A DNA stretch of 64,000 bases from Lithospermum erythrorhizon (taxonomy: Eukaryota > Streptophyta > Magnoliopsida > Boraginales > Boraginaceae): NCBI GenBank assembly GCA_019722365.1, contig JADFUC010000922.1:30035-94034 (forward strand), in the 5' to 3' direction. The notes beneath the pieces are model-generated. The model was given only the letters and a program-made list of their open reading frames with translations, made no database searches and was not told the DNA's origin. A program made the position numbers and the translations under genes. Positions 21,707 through 34,039 of this stretch are shown here, one piece after another; the stretch's first letter is position 1, and each line of letters begins with the position of its first letter.

Positions 21707-22540
21707 ACATATTGTTGAACTTCCTTATGAAGATAATTTTAAGATAGTAGTATTCCCTTTAAGGCTAGACATGGAATGAATTAGAAAATATTTAGAAGCG
21801 TGTAAAAAATAAATTGAATCCTTACTAAATAAAAAACTTATATGTCCTTCCCAATCCCCTTGGTCTTGTACGGCCTTTTATGTTGATAAACATTCAGAAC
21901 AAGAAAGAGGAGCCCCTAGATTAGTAATAAATTATAAACCCCTTAATAAGGTGTTAAAATGGATTTAGACATCCAATTTTCAATAAAAACGATTTACTAG
22001 ATAGGTTATATGAGGATTTAATTATATTTTTCAAATTTAATTTAAAATTTGGATATTGGCAAATTTAGATTAATAAATCGATAGATGTAAAAGCGACTTT
22101 TTAATATGCCACTTTGGACCTTATAGGTGTAATTTTATGCACTTTTGGCCTTAAGAATATTCATACGAATTTTAAAAATCATGAATGATATTTTCATTTC
22201 TTGTTGAGATTCTATAATGTTTTATATTGATGATATTTTAGTTTTCTCAAAAACTATTGAAAGTTATTTTAAACATTTAGATATATTTAGAAAAATTATA
22301 ATCTAGAACGGATTAGTCATATTTAAGTAAAAAATATCTATATGTCAAACCAAGATAAGATTTTTAGGTCATAATATTGAAAAAAGTAATATTATTCCTA
22401 AAAAATAAAATTATTGATTTTTGCTTGAGAATTCCCTAATGAAATTCTTGATAAAACTTAATTCTGATTTTTCGGATAGTCGAATTATATTTCTTCTTAT
22501 TATAAAAATTTAGCGGAAGATACAACAATTTTTATATGAC
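21707..22540 (+). pseudogene. endogenous caulimovirus-like reverse transcriptase relic
   Basis: Recognisable blocks, in order but interrupted by stops and shifts, are a PSQSPWSCTAFYV segment near 21850, a LVINYKPLN segment near 21920-21950, the RT catalytic box YIDDILVFS at about 22231-22257, and an RFLGH-type block near 22350. This order and wording are those of plant pararetroviruses (Caulimoviridae), not of gypsy elements in this window. Such relics are common in plant chromosomes. No coat, movement or intact protease region is seen, and the copy is clearly inactive. Confidence 0.8.
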
Positions 22541-22551
22541 AGAGTCCCTGA

Positions 22552-22803
22552 CTGCGGAATGTCTAGTTATGAGAGGAACTTGAATTTGCATGGCAGAATC
22601 ACTCGCACAAATTTATAATGGAGAGTGATTGCAAACAATTGGTGCAATATTTGCAAAAGGACCATAAGATTCCAAATGAGCTTCAATTGATAGTTGGAGA
22701 TATCTTTTATTTGGCAAATCATATGGAGGTACAATTTCAGCACACTACCGAATATCAACGATGTTGCTCACACCGTGACATATTGGGAATCATGATGGAT
22801 TGA
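22552..22803 (+). pseudogene. RNase H-like domain fragment (LINE-associated or RVT_3 type)
   Basis: The frame from 22618 reads MESDCKQLVQYLQKD, then LQLIVGDIFYLANHMEV and FQHTTEYQRCCSH. This fits the second half of the plant RNase H-like domain found at the end of many LINE ORF2 proteins ('EsDc..lv..l', 'i..dI..l', 'f.h..R..N..AH'), here with substitutions at the last positions. AWQNHSHKF just upstream is in another frame. The following bases resemble the usual short tail. Confidence 0.65.
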
Positions 22804-23052
22804 TGGAGATGCATTGGCTTACATTATCCACCGCCTTGGCTCTCGTTAGCCCTTTTCCATGATGTAGTTTAGATTTTTTTTTCGGTACTCTGTTAGGTTT
22901 CTAGACTAGACTACGTTATCGTGTTGTCATTTTATGAGACCTTATCATTTAGTAAAAAATGTACAGCGATAAGGACTACATAAAGCGAAAAAGATACGCT
23001 TCTCGTTCGTAAGTTCTTTTTTTGTTGTCTTAAATACTTGTGATGTTTCATA

Positions 23053-23305
23053 CTATATCCGTTTCATAATATGTCATTGTATAGCATAAAGTAATTTTTT
23101 TAATAGTTGATTAGTTTGTAATTCAATGAACATTTGAACTCATCTATTCTCATTTTTTACCCTAATAATTGATTTTGATTTAGAGTTTGTTTTTGATTTT
23201 GGGAGTAATTATATATATTATGGATGGTATAATAGTGATATTTCCTACCTCTTTAATAAAGTACTTTTTGGCTCAATGATCACATAATATGAAACGGAGG
23301 GAATA
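23053..23305. mobile_element. Stowaway-like MITE
   Basis: The ends are inverted: left TATCCGTTTCATAATATG and right CATAATATGAAACGGAGGGA. This is the 'CTCCCTCCGTTTCA' terminal repeat common in plants, with TA next to both ends. Length is about 250 bp, AT-rich, with no ORF. Confidence 0.7.
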
Positions 23306-24224
23306 TTTGAACTTTAGTGATAATACTAATAATATAGACATATGATTTGTAGGATGGGCCAGGGTTCCCAAACCACCAAAATACGTCACTTATAAAAGTA
23401 TGAGTATGTTTCTTCCTTTTTCACACTATTAAATTTTAAATTATCTTTCTTATAATAATTTTTTATTGGTAGAAAAATAAAATCCTAAAAGTTTTTGTTA
23501 AGGACTCCTATGACTATCAAATCATTCGAAATTTACAATCTATTATGAAAATTATACTAATATTTTCTTCATAATGATTCATATTTCTTCCCTGTATAAT
23601 GTAATCTCATATTACCTTTACTATTATGAGTTTCATTAATTAAGTAATTATTGTTAACTTTCTTAACAAGGTTGTATTTGACAATATTTTTACCGATTTA
23701 TTCCTAAAGAATTATCTCTAATAGAGTAGATTAATAAGTCTTGTTATTAAAAATTTTTTATTACGGAGAATTATTTTCATAATTGTATTTTGAAATCTAA
23801 ACTTCTACTCAAGTTAAACAACTCATGTCCGACTTAATGAGGTTTTTTGCTAGCTCACATTATTATTTCTTTTTTCTTTGTTTCATTAGTTCGAAATTAT
23901 AATATAAAATAAAGCTCATACTGTGTATGCATTATGCTTTGACTTCAAATTTTGTTTATTTAAAAAATTTAAGCTTTTCAATTGCTTAAAAAAGTAACTC
24001 ATATTCATAATATGATCATTACATGATACTGATGTAAATAGGTGAAACTGTACCAATCTTCTTAAAAGGTCGGGTTTGACTCGAAAAACGTTCAGACTTC
24101 GTCTCAATTTTCGGTTTGGCTCAACCTTAAAACTAATAGACCCAACATGCTTCAGTTTCGCATCAAAGTTCATTTAAAATTAGACTCAGGTAAACAAGAA
24201 AAATCATTTATTTAAAAAAGAGTA

Positions 24225-24290
24225 TTGGCCTAATAGTTCACATTATAAAAATACATGTGTTGGACTAATAGTTAACATTTATAAAAAAAC
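24225..24290. repeat. two-copy tandem repeat, about 34 bp
   Basis: 'ttgg-cctaatagttcacattataaaaa' is followed by 'ttgg-actaatagttaacatttataaaaa' with small differences. Confidence 0.6.
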
Positions 24291-24791
24291 ACTTTAGCAG
24301 ATCTTTTATAACTAAAAACTTAAATTATTTAGTTATAAAATAGAGAAATAATGAGATAGTAAAAAAATAAAAATATTTTGAACATGAATTATAATTATTA
24401 TTACTAATGTACAGTCCAAAAGGCTTAAACTAAGTTAAAAGTTGTAATCAATAAATATTGTACATATGATTAGTCAAACATGATATTGTGGAAAAATTAC
24501 TAGTTTGTTTTACTTTTTGCTTCAAATTGACAGGGTAAAATTGCTCAACACTAATTCTTGAGATAATTTTACGATTTTATTAAAATTTCGGGGCAAATAA
24601 TTTTGATGAGATTAGTTTTAATAAAATTTTCAAATGAGATTAATATTTGGATGAGATAAATATTTGAATTGAAGTTTTATTTGAAATTGAGAAGTTATCT
24701 AAAAAATAAGTATTGGACAATTTTACGAGTATCAATTTGCCAAAAAAGTGTCAAACTTAACGTCCATTTTGACGGAATGACCAAGTGAGAC

Positions 24792-24881
24792 ACTTTTTGA
24801 AACATGTATGATTGAACGGATCATTTTGAAAAATGTGTGATCTAATGGTTAATATTTTCAAACGTATATGATCGAACGTGA
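24792..24881. repeat. three-copy tandem repeat, 30 bp
   Basis: Copies start at about 24792, 24822 and 24852, each of the form 'a-ttttgaaa-atgtatgat-gaacgg' with substitutions. Confidence 0.65.
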
Positions 24882-25277
24882 GATTAACCCTAAATATATT
24901 CATAATCTTGAATTATGTTTAATAATATAAATAAATGCTGTAAATTTCTGGTATTAGGAAATTAATATTCTAATTAAATTTGATATTATCAAATCATTTC
25001 AAGTAATTCAAGGGATGAAGTAAAAAACATAAAACTTCTCAATATAGCTAAAACTTTGAATAGTGTTGCTAATGTTTATCATGGAATCATTTATAATGAT
25101 AAAATAAAATATTCATTTATAATGATTTTGATGCAATATTCGACATTATCTCGAAGTAAACATTTAATTGGATGGCATAATTTACCATATATACTTTTAG
25201 CCATTTGACCATTCACATTTAAAAGAATAGAATCACTATCTTCTAATTATTTTACCATAAAATAGAATGGTATAATC

Positions 25278-25426
25278 AATTATAAAATGGAAGGTTATAA
25301 TAATCAATAAGTTATTAGATTTTAATTATAATAGAATCACTACTGACTTTTGTTATTTTTCGTTTTAACTAGAAATTACAAGTTATAAAATATAAAGGTA
25401 TAATAACTAATAACATATTTGATTTT
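25278..25426. repeat. direct repeat pair, about 46 bp
   Basis: 25278-25322 and 25381-25426 share 'ttataaaat-gaaggttataataa' and 'aataagttatt-gatttt' elements in the same order. The repeats are AT-rich and degenerate. Confidence 0.5.
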
Positions 25427-25446
25427 ATGATAAATGATTCAATTAT

Positions 25447-25480
25447 TAACTAATACTTCCTCCGTTTCAATTCAATTGTT
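25447..25480. mobile_element. single MITE-like terminus
   Basis: tacttcctccgtttcaatt is the usual Stowaway-type end, but I find no matching inverted end within the next 300 bp. It may be a truncated MITE. Confidence 0.35.
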
Positions 25481-27767
25481 CATCTAACTCAAAAGAACTT
25501 TATTAAGATACTAATTGATTTTACTATTTTCTATGAGAGAGATCAACTTCAATGAAATAGGAATATTGTGAGACAAAACAAAGATGTTAGTAAAAAATTT
25601 AACTTCAATGTAAAAAATTACATTGATAAAGTAAATGATAAATTATAATGAGATGAGAAATTTTCATTATAATGATCAATATATTGATGGGGATATAAAA
25701 CTAAGACACCTAATGAGGCAATGTAAGAGATCCAATTGACATTAAGATAAAATCGGGACTTGAACGTCCTCCATTATATTATACAATCAATAAAATTCAT
25801 TGATGAGTGTCGTCAATATCTAAGTATTAGTTCCATGAAAATGTAATGGCTCAATAATTTATAGGTGGGAGTATGAGTCATGTAAGCAAGACAAGTGGAC
25901 ATACGCGCACAAACCCCTAATGCAATTGATGATTGTGTCAACTACTTTGTTCGAGTAATACTTAATGGAAAAACAGGATGACATAATCAAGTCTGAACCT
26001 ATAACAAATACAATATTCTTCCTCTTTCAGTTTGTATTTTCATTTTTGAGACCACATATAAGTCAAGGTGGCGATTCTTTACTCCATAAATTTTTGGGTT
26101 ATTGAAGCCGGCCTAATTCTTTTTCCGACTACGACAATCATTTAAAATGACAAAATGTCAATACACGAAATTCAAAATATGCAGCAACTAACTATTGTAG
26201 TCAGGTGGAACCTACACGTAAGGAATATTTCTTACAAGCATCCATAATATCAAGTCTGTCCTTTATATATAATTCCAAAAACTCTCATTTAACTTCATAA
26301 AAAAGAAACGCTTTCATGTATCAAACGAGAGTCAAAGCTATTATCTCGTATAACTCATATGATATATGATAACCTTGGCATTATAGTACATGAAATAACA
26401 TACTCATTTATTGTGTTTCATATATAATAATATCACTATTTGCGAAGTCCCACATTAAAAAATGAACTTCTCTCATGTGGAAAATATGAAATGTGATCCA
26501 ATACCCATGTGTAGAATATGAAACAATGTGTTCATGTAATAACCCGTTCGATATGTGCATTATTATAAAATTAGTTGGGGCTAGAGGTTAAGTTTATGTT
26601 CGAGTTGTGTTGTTAAACCGAGAGAGAAACTGAACCGAGCGAGATCTTGCACGACTCTAGAAATATCTTGCACCAAATCGTGTTACTATTCATCATCATC
26701 AAAAATCCCAAATATCCCTTTTTTCTCCTAGAGGCCGAAATCCTTTAAAAACCCCCAATCTTGCGATTTTTTTCATTTTCTTGGTGGAATCTTGTTGCAA
26801 TTCACTCCATAATCTTATTCTTTCATCTGCCCGATCATCTAAGGTATGATTTTATCTTCAAATCTTGACATTTTGAGCTATAGTTGACCGTTTGTATGAG
26901 TTTGACTTTTTGGTGACTTTTGAGATTTAGGATTTAAGACTGAAATGGTAGGAATGTTACATCTAAGCTTGAATAATGACGGAGTTGAGTGATTATGGTT
27001 GATTTTAGTGGTTGAAAAGTGTAGAGTTTATAGTTGACTTAAGGATTTGACTTTTTCAAATCAAACTTTTTAGTTTCAAAAATATGTTAATGGACTTTAA
27101 TGGAGATGTTTTGGAGTATGGGTTGTGACTTTTTGTGTGGTTAGTAGAGATTGTGAAATTTTTAGTTTGGGTAAGTGAGTAGTATTGGGGTTTTTAGATT
27201 TGGGTGGTTAATGATGGATATATTGGTTTAGAAAAGTTGATTTTGGGTTGAATAGAAGTTGTTTAAAGTGTTAGTGTTTGGAGGGTGATGGCAAATTGGG
27301 TTAGGGAATGTGATGCTCGAATATGTTGTTTTATTAGTCGGTTCTTTCGGCGTAGTAATCTTTCACCTTAAGTTATAATTGGTAACCAAAAGCCGGTTGT
27401 TAAGTTGGGATGGATTACTAAATAGAGTTATTAATATGGTAGCAAATAGTAATTATATCTACGGTGTTTTGATTAGGCATTGGCGTGGGAAGAGGCACGT
27501 GGACTAATTAGGCGAAGCGTATTTCTTAGCCAAAGGTGAGTATCTATCTCACGGGTGTTGATTAACTACTTGATTACGGATATGTGTATGTGTATGTATG
27601 TGATTTTGTGTTAAATTATATGTTGAATATGCATTGTGGGTTGAGTTGTTGGGTTGTGTCTGTGGTCTCATGAGTCGTATAGGTGTTTTGAGGTGATGTT
27701 GAGTCGTATTAGGAAGAGTTGTATATGAGTTGATGGTGTTTGTTGAGTTGTATTATCCGGTATTTGC

Positions 27768-27785
27768 CTTATACCTCGGTATAAG
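27768..27785 (+). repeat. hairpin unit in R1 (CTTATAC-CTCG-GTATAAG)
   Basis: A 7-bp stem with loop CTCG. In R2 the same position has loop TTCG. A second inverted pair, CTTATG (27828-27833) and CATAAG (27842-27847), follows. Confidence 0.8.
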
Positions 27786-27904
27786 TGCGGTGTTTTTGCT
27801 TCGTACCTCGTTACGATTCGGTGATAGCTTATGTCGACGGGCATAAGTTTCTCCCTGCAGGTTGAGGTTGATTATATGCGCATTAGTTGTAGAAATCCGG
27901 ACTT

Positions 27905-28030
27905 ATATTGAGTTGTTTGAGTTGTTGAGTTGATAAAGTTGTTGAGTTGTTGAGTTGTTGAGTTGATAAAGTTGTTGAGTTGTTGAGTTGATAAAGTTGT
28001 TGAGTTGATTGTGTTGCTGAGTTGATTAGG
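27905..28030 (+). repeat. minisatellite of gttgttgagttgataaa-type units
   Basis: Multiple units of 5-20 bp built from 'gagttgtt' and 'gagttgata' repeat in tandem. A shorter version is at 32750-32820 in R2, so the array length has changed since the two LTRs split. Confidence 0.8.
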
Positions 28031-28793
28031 CTGTTGGCGAGTTGTGATGTCGTCATTGTCGGAGTTGATAGAGTGAGTGATTATTTAAGTATTATTGCGA
28101 TTCTTTCTTGAAATATGCGAATGTTATTGTTGATTGTCATTATTTTGGAATGTCATCTTGGTGAAAGCGAATTTATGAATATACGAAATGATAATGAAAT
28201 TGCCAATGACTTTATATTAAGATCATAAGTTGAATAATATTATGTACTACTTATCTATTGTATGCGATATCAACTACCTTGGTACACTATGCGTGATTGG
28301 AGGTTAATTTCATTCTTGAGATATATATATTCACTAAGCTTAGCGACTTACACTATTCTCTATTGGAGGCAATTTCGTTTGCTAGGTTGGCGAGGTGGTG
28401 TTGTTCGTCTCAGGGCTAGTTCGGGTGATTGTGTTTTTAGAGCTTAGGTGAGGCGGCGGAGTGGCGATTGATCCTAAGTCTCATTATTTTGTTGGGTTAT
28501 GGATTCGGATGTCTATATAGTTGTTGTTTGGGATTCTGATTTGTATATTGATTTTTATACTTAGATGTGTTGTATTGTGGTTGCTCTTACGTGGTAGGAA
28601 TACCACGATTGATTTTTTCTTAAAAATTGTTTTATGCATTGCATATTGTTTTATTGAGTTGTTTCGGGACAAGTGTCTTTTAAATTTGAGTCGTCCATCG
28701 ATTGGTGACTGCGGTATCCCAATTTTGGGCGATTGTAACCTTAGAAATGCGACACAGGGGGCGTACGACCTAGAGCTGTGAATTCACAGTTCA

Positions 28794-31383
28794 TCTCGTA
28801 TGCGATATATCAAACATAATAGTTAGGAAATAAACCTTTGGATGTTGTTGATCCGATAACCAAATGAATTAGAACAAGATTAAATTTTTACATTAATCAA
28901 TGGTACAACATTAGATCCTATGGTCTATTTATTCTCGCATGCATTGTATTGTATTTGTCCATCACTTGCTCTATAAGGCATCATCAATTATTTGCACTCT
29001 AGTATGCTTAGCCCGTGATAAAAGTCTTTGGTATGGAAAAATCGTTATCCACGACATATGAAGTTGTAAAGAAATATCGTGATAATCTTGATTACAACTA
29101 TGTCGTGGGAGATTTGCCTTTGAAAGATGTTCGCAGCTACGAAACATCAGCCGACTCTGGATACAACCGTCAGTAATTGTCTTAAAAAGTTATCTTTGGA
29201 GAGGAAGTGGAGCCCATACGTAGTCATTCACGCATCTAAATTTATTCTTGCGAATTCCTTCCTCGGTTGAATTTGTGATCTATTTGAATGTCCAACTTCT
29301 TCGAAAATTATTAAATAAAGAAAAGTTTGATGAATCCCCTAGAGTTTTTAAGTAGAAGGCAATCTCGCTGACCACGAGATTCATTGTGTGCGTCTATAAT
29401 AAAAACCACAATTTGACTAAAGTTATGATAACTCTGTTTTTTAATCGGGAACTACCTCGAGTATAATAATATCCAAAACCAGCGTGACACCGATCCAATA
29501 TGTCTCTATACAAATGAAATTTTCTCATGTCAAGAGGAATTTTTCTTTTTAATTGCTCAATAGATGCCTTAATCTTGATGATTTGTATATCCATTATTTT
29601 GTTACCTTTTGGAACCACGGTTTTTCAAATGTGCATGATAATGAGCTTCAAAGCTTTTTCGGTCTATTATTTTTTCACACTTTCTAACCTTACAATTTAT
29701 ATATTAAATAGTCAATGTAATATTAAGATTATGTCATCTGAGTTCGTTGTTTCGAGACACATTACATGTAAGGTTTATGTTGTTTAAATGCAGTTAGATG
29801 AGGAAACATATTGTTTTATGCATATTACATGAGAGAGATATACCCGTTTCATACCACGCACATATCAAGTTTGATCTTGTAACAGCGCAATGCATGATAA
29901 TATTATGCTATGTCATATAAGCATTACTTGGCAGTGTATCTTGAACCTCATCTGAGACGCGGCAAGTCTCGTAGTGTGCATCACACATAGTACATGCAGT
30001 ATTATGCTATTTCGCCCATATAAATGCGTGAAATGAAGAAGATATTGGATTTCCATGCGTACCTATTTGTCGTGTGTCTTCTACAAAAGATTGGAGTAAC
30101 TTGTCGGTATACATGGATAAAATACATTTATTTTATGTCGATTAATCCATGCTTATCTTTGTGCTCCAACTGATATTGGATACGACAAGTAATCTTCCTC
30201 GACTTTTTGCCCGATGGGCATACGCTAACCGGCATTAGGGGCAAGAGGCCTTCATTAAATCTCCTCATATACCATTAGCAGAACTTTTACTACCAGTAAT
30301 TTTTCAAGCATTTTTTAATAACTTTATGTAGTTTGTAAATGTGATAAATTTGTTTATGAATTTAATGTAATGCCGTCGCATGTTAATGTACAAGAAGTGA
30401 CTATAGTATTCTCCGTCGTGTGTGGAAATACAGTTTTCATGTAGTTGGTATGAAATAATTTATTTATTTTAGAAGTATTTTATATGAAATAACATATTGA
30501 TTTCATATATATAGTATGACATAAGAGATGGAGTACTTCCCTAGAATTCTAGAATATTTAATTAATTTCTGAGCTAGATATATAAGTACTTCCCTGCCGT
30601 TCCGGCGGCGTGAAAGCTAGTTGGATGCCCAGGACTCCGAGAGTTGCGACATGGTCGAACATTGTATCGACCTAGAGAGAACCCGAGGAATTGAAGAAGT
30701 ACCAGCAGATGTTAGATAATTTGGGAAAGCTACCCGTATAAGTTTAATCCTTGTTTGAGTTTTTATGTTTGTTTATTGTATTTTTATGTAGTTTAATAGT
30801 CGGTGAATTGAAATCACTTATGGTGAATCGTATGAGATTCTGCCCATCTCATACTATAATGGGTGTATACGCTTCTTAGAAGTTAATGAAGCGTATATGC
30901 CTATCAGAGTGTCCAGATAGTTTGGACGTGTTCAAGCGATACCCAGACCACGTATTCGACCCACGGTGTAAGTTATGTAGTCAGCTCCCCAAATCAAACA
31001 AGAAGTTTATAGGTGTAATGAGTCAAATTAGTAGGATTAGGATAAATAGAGAGCAGTACTGTCGGTTGGGGCCTTTAGTTAGCTAAGCAAAGGCTACGAT
31101 GATTGCTAATACCGTGGTTTAGGAGGCGTAGTCATGTTAGGGTGGTAATCCAGTGCATGATTTTGGGATCCCAATTCTTTGTCAATCCCGCCACCACACT
31201 GCGGCAAATGCGAGGTAATTTTCATGCATTTTTTTTGTCTAAATTATCATATGATATTGAGACTAATAATTATTTATCGTGTAAAGTCTTCGGCGTTACT
31301 TTGGAAGCGATAACTCCTCAATGGACATAGTGGAAAACTTGATGGTATGTGGCGCGGGGAGATGAAAGAGTGAAGACCATATA
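28794..31383. other. unassigned stretch between the two solo LTRs
   Basis: No known domain is recognisable in any frame. The longest frames (29394-29618 minus, 29527-29787 plus, 30886-31086 plus) are short and overlap on opposite strands. A possible small MITE lies at about 30407-30535 (tattctccgtc and gatggagtact as imperfect inverted ends). The segment 30600-30760 is more GC-rich and could be decayed coding DNA, but I cannot name it. Confidence 0.4.
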
Positions 31384-31388
31384 TGCCT

Positions 31389-33636
31389 TGTAATAACCCA
31401 TTCCTTATGTGCATTATTATAATATTATTTGGGGTAGAAGTTAAGTTTATGTTCGAGTTGTGTTATTAAACCGAGATGAGAAACTAAACCGAAAACCAAA
31501 CGAGACCTTGCACTAATCTAGAAATATCTCCCACCTACCTCCACTTAACCATTTCATCATTATCCAAATCCTTTCATTCCTTGCTTGGGGCGAAACCCAT
31601 ACCCCAACCTCCCCTTGATTTTTTTCAATTTACTTGAGTGAGAAATCTTGTTAAAACTCCTCCATATCTCTTGTTCTTCATCTCTTAATCATCTAAGGTA
31701 TGTTTTTAACCTTCAAATCTAACTAGTTTGAACTTTAGTTGACTATTTATGATGTTTGACTTTTTGTTGACCTTTTTAGTTTGGGGTTTAAGACTTTATA
31801 TGGTAGAATGTTACATGTAATTTGGATATTGTAAGTAAGTGGTTATGATTGATTTTATTGGTTGAAATGTGTGAAAGTTTATAGTTGACTTTTAGGTTGA
31901 CTTTTCCCAAATCATATTTTAGTTGCAAAAGTATGTTAATGGACATTGTAGAGATGTTTTGGAGTTTAAGTTGTGACTTTTATGTGGTTGGTGGAGATTA
32001 TGTTAAGATTAGTTGGGTAAAGTGAGTAGTATTTTGGGTATTTGGAATTTAGGTGGTTAATGATGGATATATTGGTTTAAAAAAGTCGATTTTGGGTTGA
32101 ATAGAAGTTGTTTAAAGTGTTAGTGTTTGGAGGGAGTGATGGCCGATTGGGTTTGGGAAATGTGATGCTCAGTTTATCGTTTTATTAGTCAATTTAAACG
32201 CATAGTAATCTTTTTACCTTAAGTTATAATTGGTAACTAAAACGGTTGTTAAGTTGGATAGATAACTAAATAGAGTTATTAATATGGTAGTAAGTAGTAA
32301 TTATATCTCTCGGGTGTTTTGATTAGGCGTTGAGCGTGGGAAGAGACACGTGGACTAATAGGCGAGGCGTAGTTTCATTGCTAGCCAAGGTGAGTATTTA
32401 TCTCACGGGTGTTGATTAACTACTTGATTGCGGATATGTGTATGTGTATGATTTGTGTTAATTGTATGTTGAATATGAATTGTTGGTTGAGTTGTTGGGT
32501 CGTGCGTGGTTTCATGAATTAAGTATAGTGTTTTGAGGTGATATCGAGTCGTATTGGATAGGTGCATGAAGTTGATGATGTATGTTGAGTTGTATTATCC
32601 GGTATTTACCTTATACTTCGGTATAAGGGGGTGTATTTGCTTCGTACCTCGTTACGATTCGGTGACAGCTTATGTCGACGGGCATAAGTTCCTCCCTCAT
32701 GCAGGTTGAGGTTGATTATATGCGCATTAGTTGTAGAAATCCATATTTATATTGAGTTGATTGAGTTGTTGAGTTGATTGAGTTGTTGAGTTGATAGAGT
32801 TGTTGAGTTGGTTGGAGTGGTTTAGTTGTGATTGAGTATTAGTATTATAGTTCATCGGGGTTGTGGACTTGGTTTGATTAGTTGTTGAGTTGTGATGTCG
32901 TCGCCTCCGGTTGATAGGGTAAATTAGAGTGGTTCATTACGTATTGTCTGATCTTTCTTGGGAAATATGCGTATGTTGTAAATCGATTTCCGTTATTTGG
33001 AATGTTTATGACAGTGACGAATTTATGAACATACGAAAATGATAATGAAATTGCTAATGACTTCGTATTAAGATCTTAAGTTGAATAATATTATGTACTA
33101 CTTATTTATTGTATGCGATACTCGACTACGTTAATTTTACGTTGCGTGTTTGGGGGTTAATTTGATTCTTGAGATATATATTCACTAAGCTTTGCAACTT
33201 ATACCCTAACCGATATGGGCGCTTAATTTCATTGCTAGGTTGACCAGTGGTCTTTGTTAAAATGCTTGAGCTTGTTCGAATTGATAGTGCTTTAGATCTT
33301 AGGTGGCGGCGGAGTGGCGGTTGATAAATCACGGTCATTATTTTATTTGGATTGTAGTTCGGTTGTCTATATTATTATTATTTTGGGATTTTTGACGTTG
33401 CGTATTTGATACTTTTGTAATGAGGAGATATGTTGTACATTGGTTGCTATTCTGTGGTTAGGAATACCACGATGGATTCTTTTCTTAAAACTATTCTTGT
33501 ATGCCTTATAAAGGTGTTTTGGGTTATTTCGAAGACAGATGTCTTTTAAATTTAGTCATCCGTCGATTGGTGACCTGCGGTGTCTAAGTTTGGATGATTC
33601 TAACCTCGGGCGTCAGGCACGGGGCAAGGCATTACA
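31389..33636 (+). mobile_element. solo LTR R2 (family R)
   Basis: It starts TGTAATAACCCA and ends GGCATTACA at 33636. TGCCT stands on both sides (31384-31388 and 33637-33641), a perfect 5-bp duplication. It is a full-length relative of R1 in the same orientation. No internal element sequence is attached. Confidence 0.88.
32610..32627 (+). repeat. UUCG hairpin unit in R2
   Basis: CTTATAC-TTCG-GTATAAG is a perfect 7-bp stem with a TTCG loop closed by C-G, in the LTR sense direction. Confidence 0.85.
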
Positions 33637-33641
33637 TGCCT

Positions 33642-34039
33642 TTCCTTCAAGGCCGTGATAGTTTGTGGATGCTTTGTAGTTCAGTAGTGTGTATCGATGA
33701 GTTTCCACACTTTTCTTACAATTGTCTCTTTTAACTATCGGGATAACATTTTTCTGAACCTTGCATGGCGGGCTCACGCCTTGACGTCTTTGAGCTAGTG
33801 GTGGTGGCTTGACTCATCATAGGAAGATGAGGTTACAGGGTCCCGCTTCTAAGAAGGTACTTCCCTCCCACAGAACTCTTGCTTCGTTGAACCACTTGAT
33901 CGTTCGCTTTCCTCGCTTTTGTTTCCGCCTTTTGTAGTTCTTAGAGCCTCCGTAGGGGTTGCCACCCGATCATATAGGAAGCTTCATGTTGGGTTTTGAG
34001 TTAAAATAACATTTATCTAAACCCGAATTCGAGGATTTA
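33642..34039. other. unassigned spacer
   Basis: About 400 bp between solo LTR R2 and the copia A LTR. It is moderately GC-rich, with no ORF of note and no recognised repeat. Confidence 0.4.

Larger units (their letters stand above)
22860..26528. other. AT-rich intergenic stretch
   Basis: No gene is recognisable on either strand. It contains a MITE (23053-23305), one possible MITE end (25447-25480) and three small degenerate repeats annotated separately. A block at 24055-24130 has gtcgggtttgactcg-like phrases typical of decayed intergenic repeats. Confidence 0.55.
26534..28788 (+). mobile_element. solo LTR R1 (gypsy-type family R)
   Basis: It starts TGTAATAACCCG and ends ATTCACA at 28788. 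GTTCA stands on both sides (26529-26533 and 28789-28793), the expected 5-bp duplication. It matches R2 (31389-33636) throughout: 'gtttatgttcgagttgtg', 'gatggatatattggttt', 'gggaagaggcacgtggacta', the hairpin block and a 'gttgagttg' minisatellite. Before its end it carries about 18 extra bases relative to R2. No primer-binding site or coding region follows. Confidence 0.8.

Noticed and set aside
26534..33636. R1 and R2 as the LTR pair of one short LTR retrotransposon
   Set aside because: Each LTR has its own matching 5-bp duplication (GTTCA, TGCCT), the outer flanks do not match each other, and no primer site follows R1.
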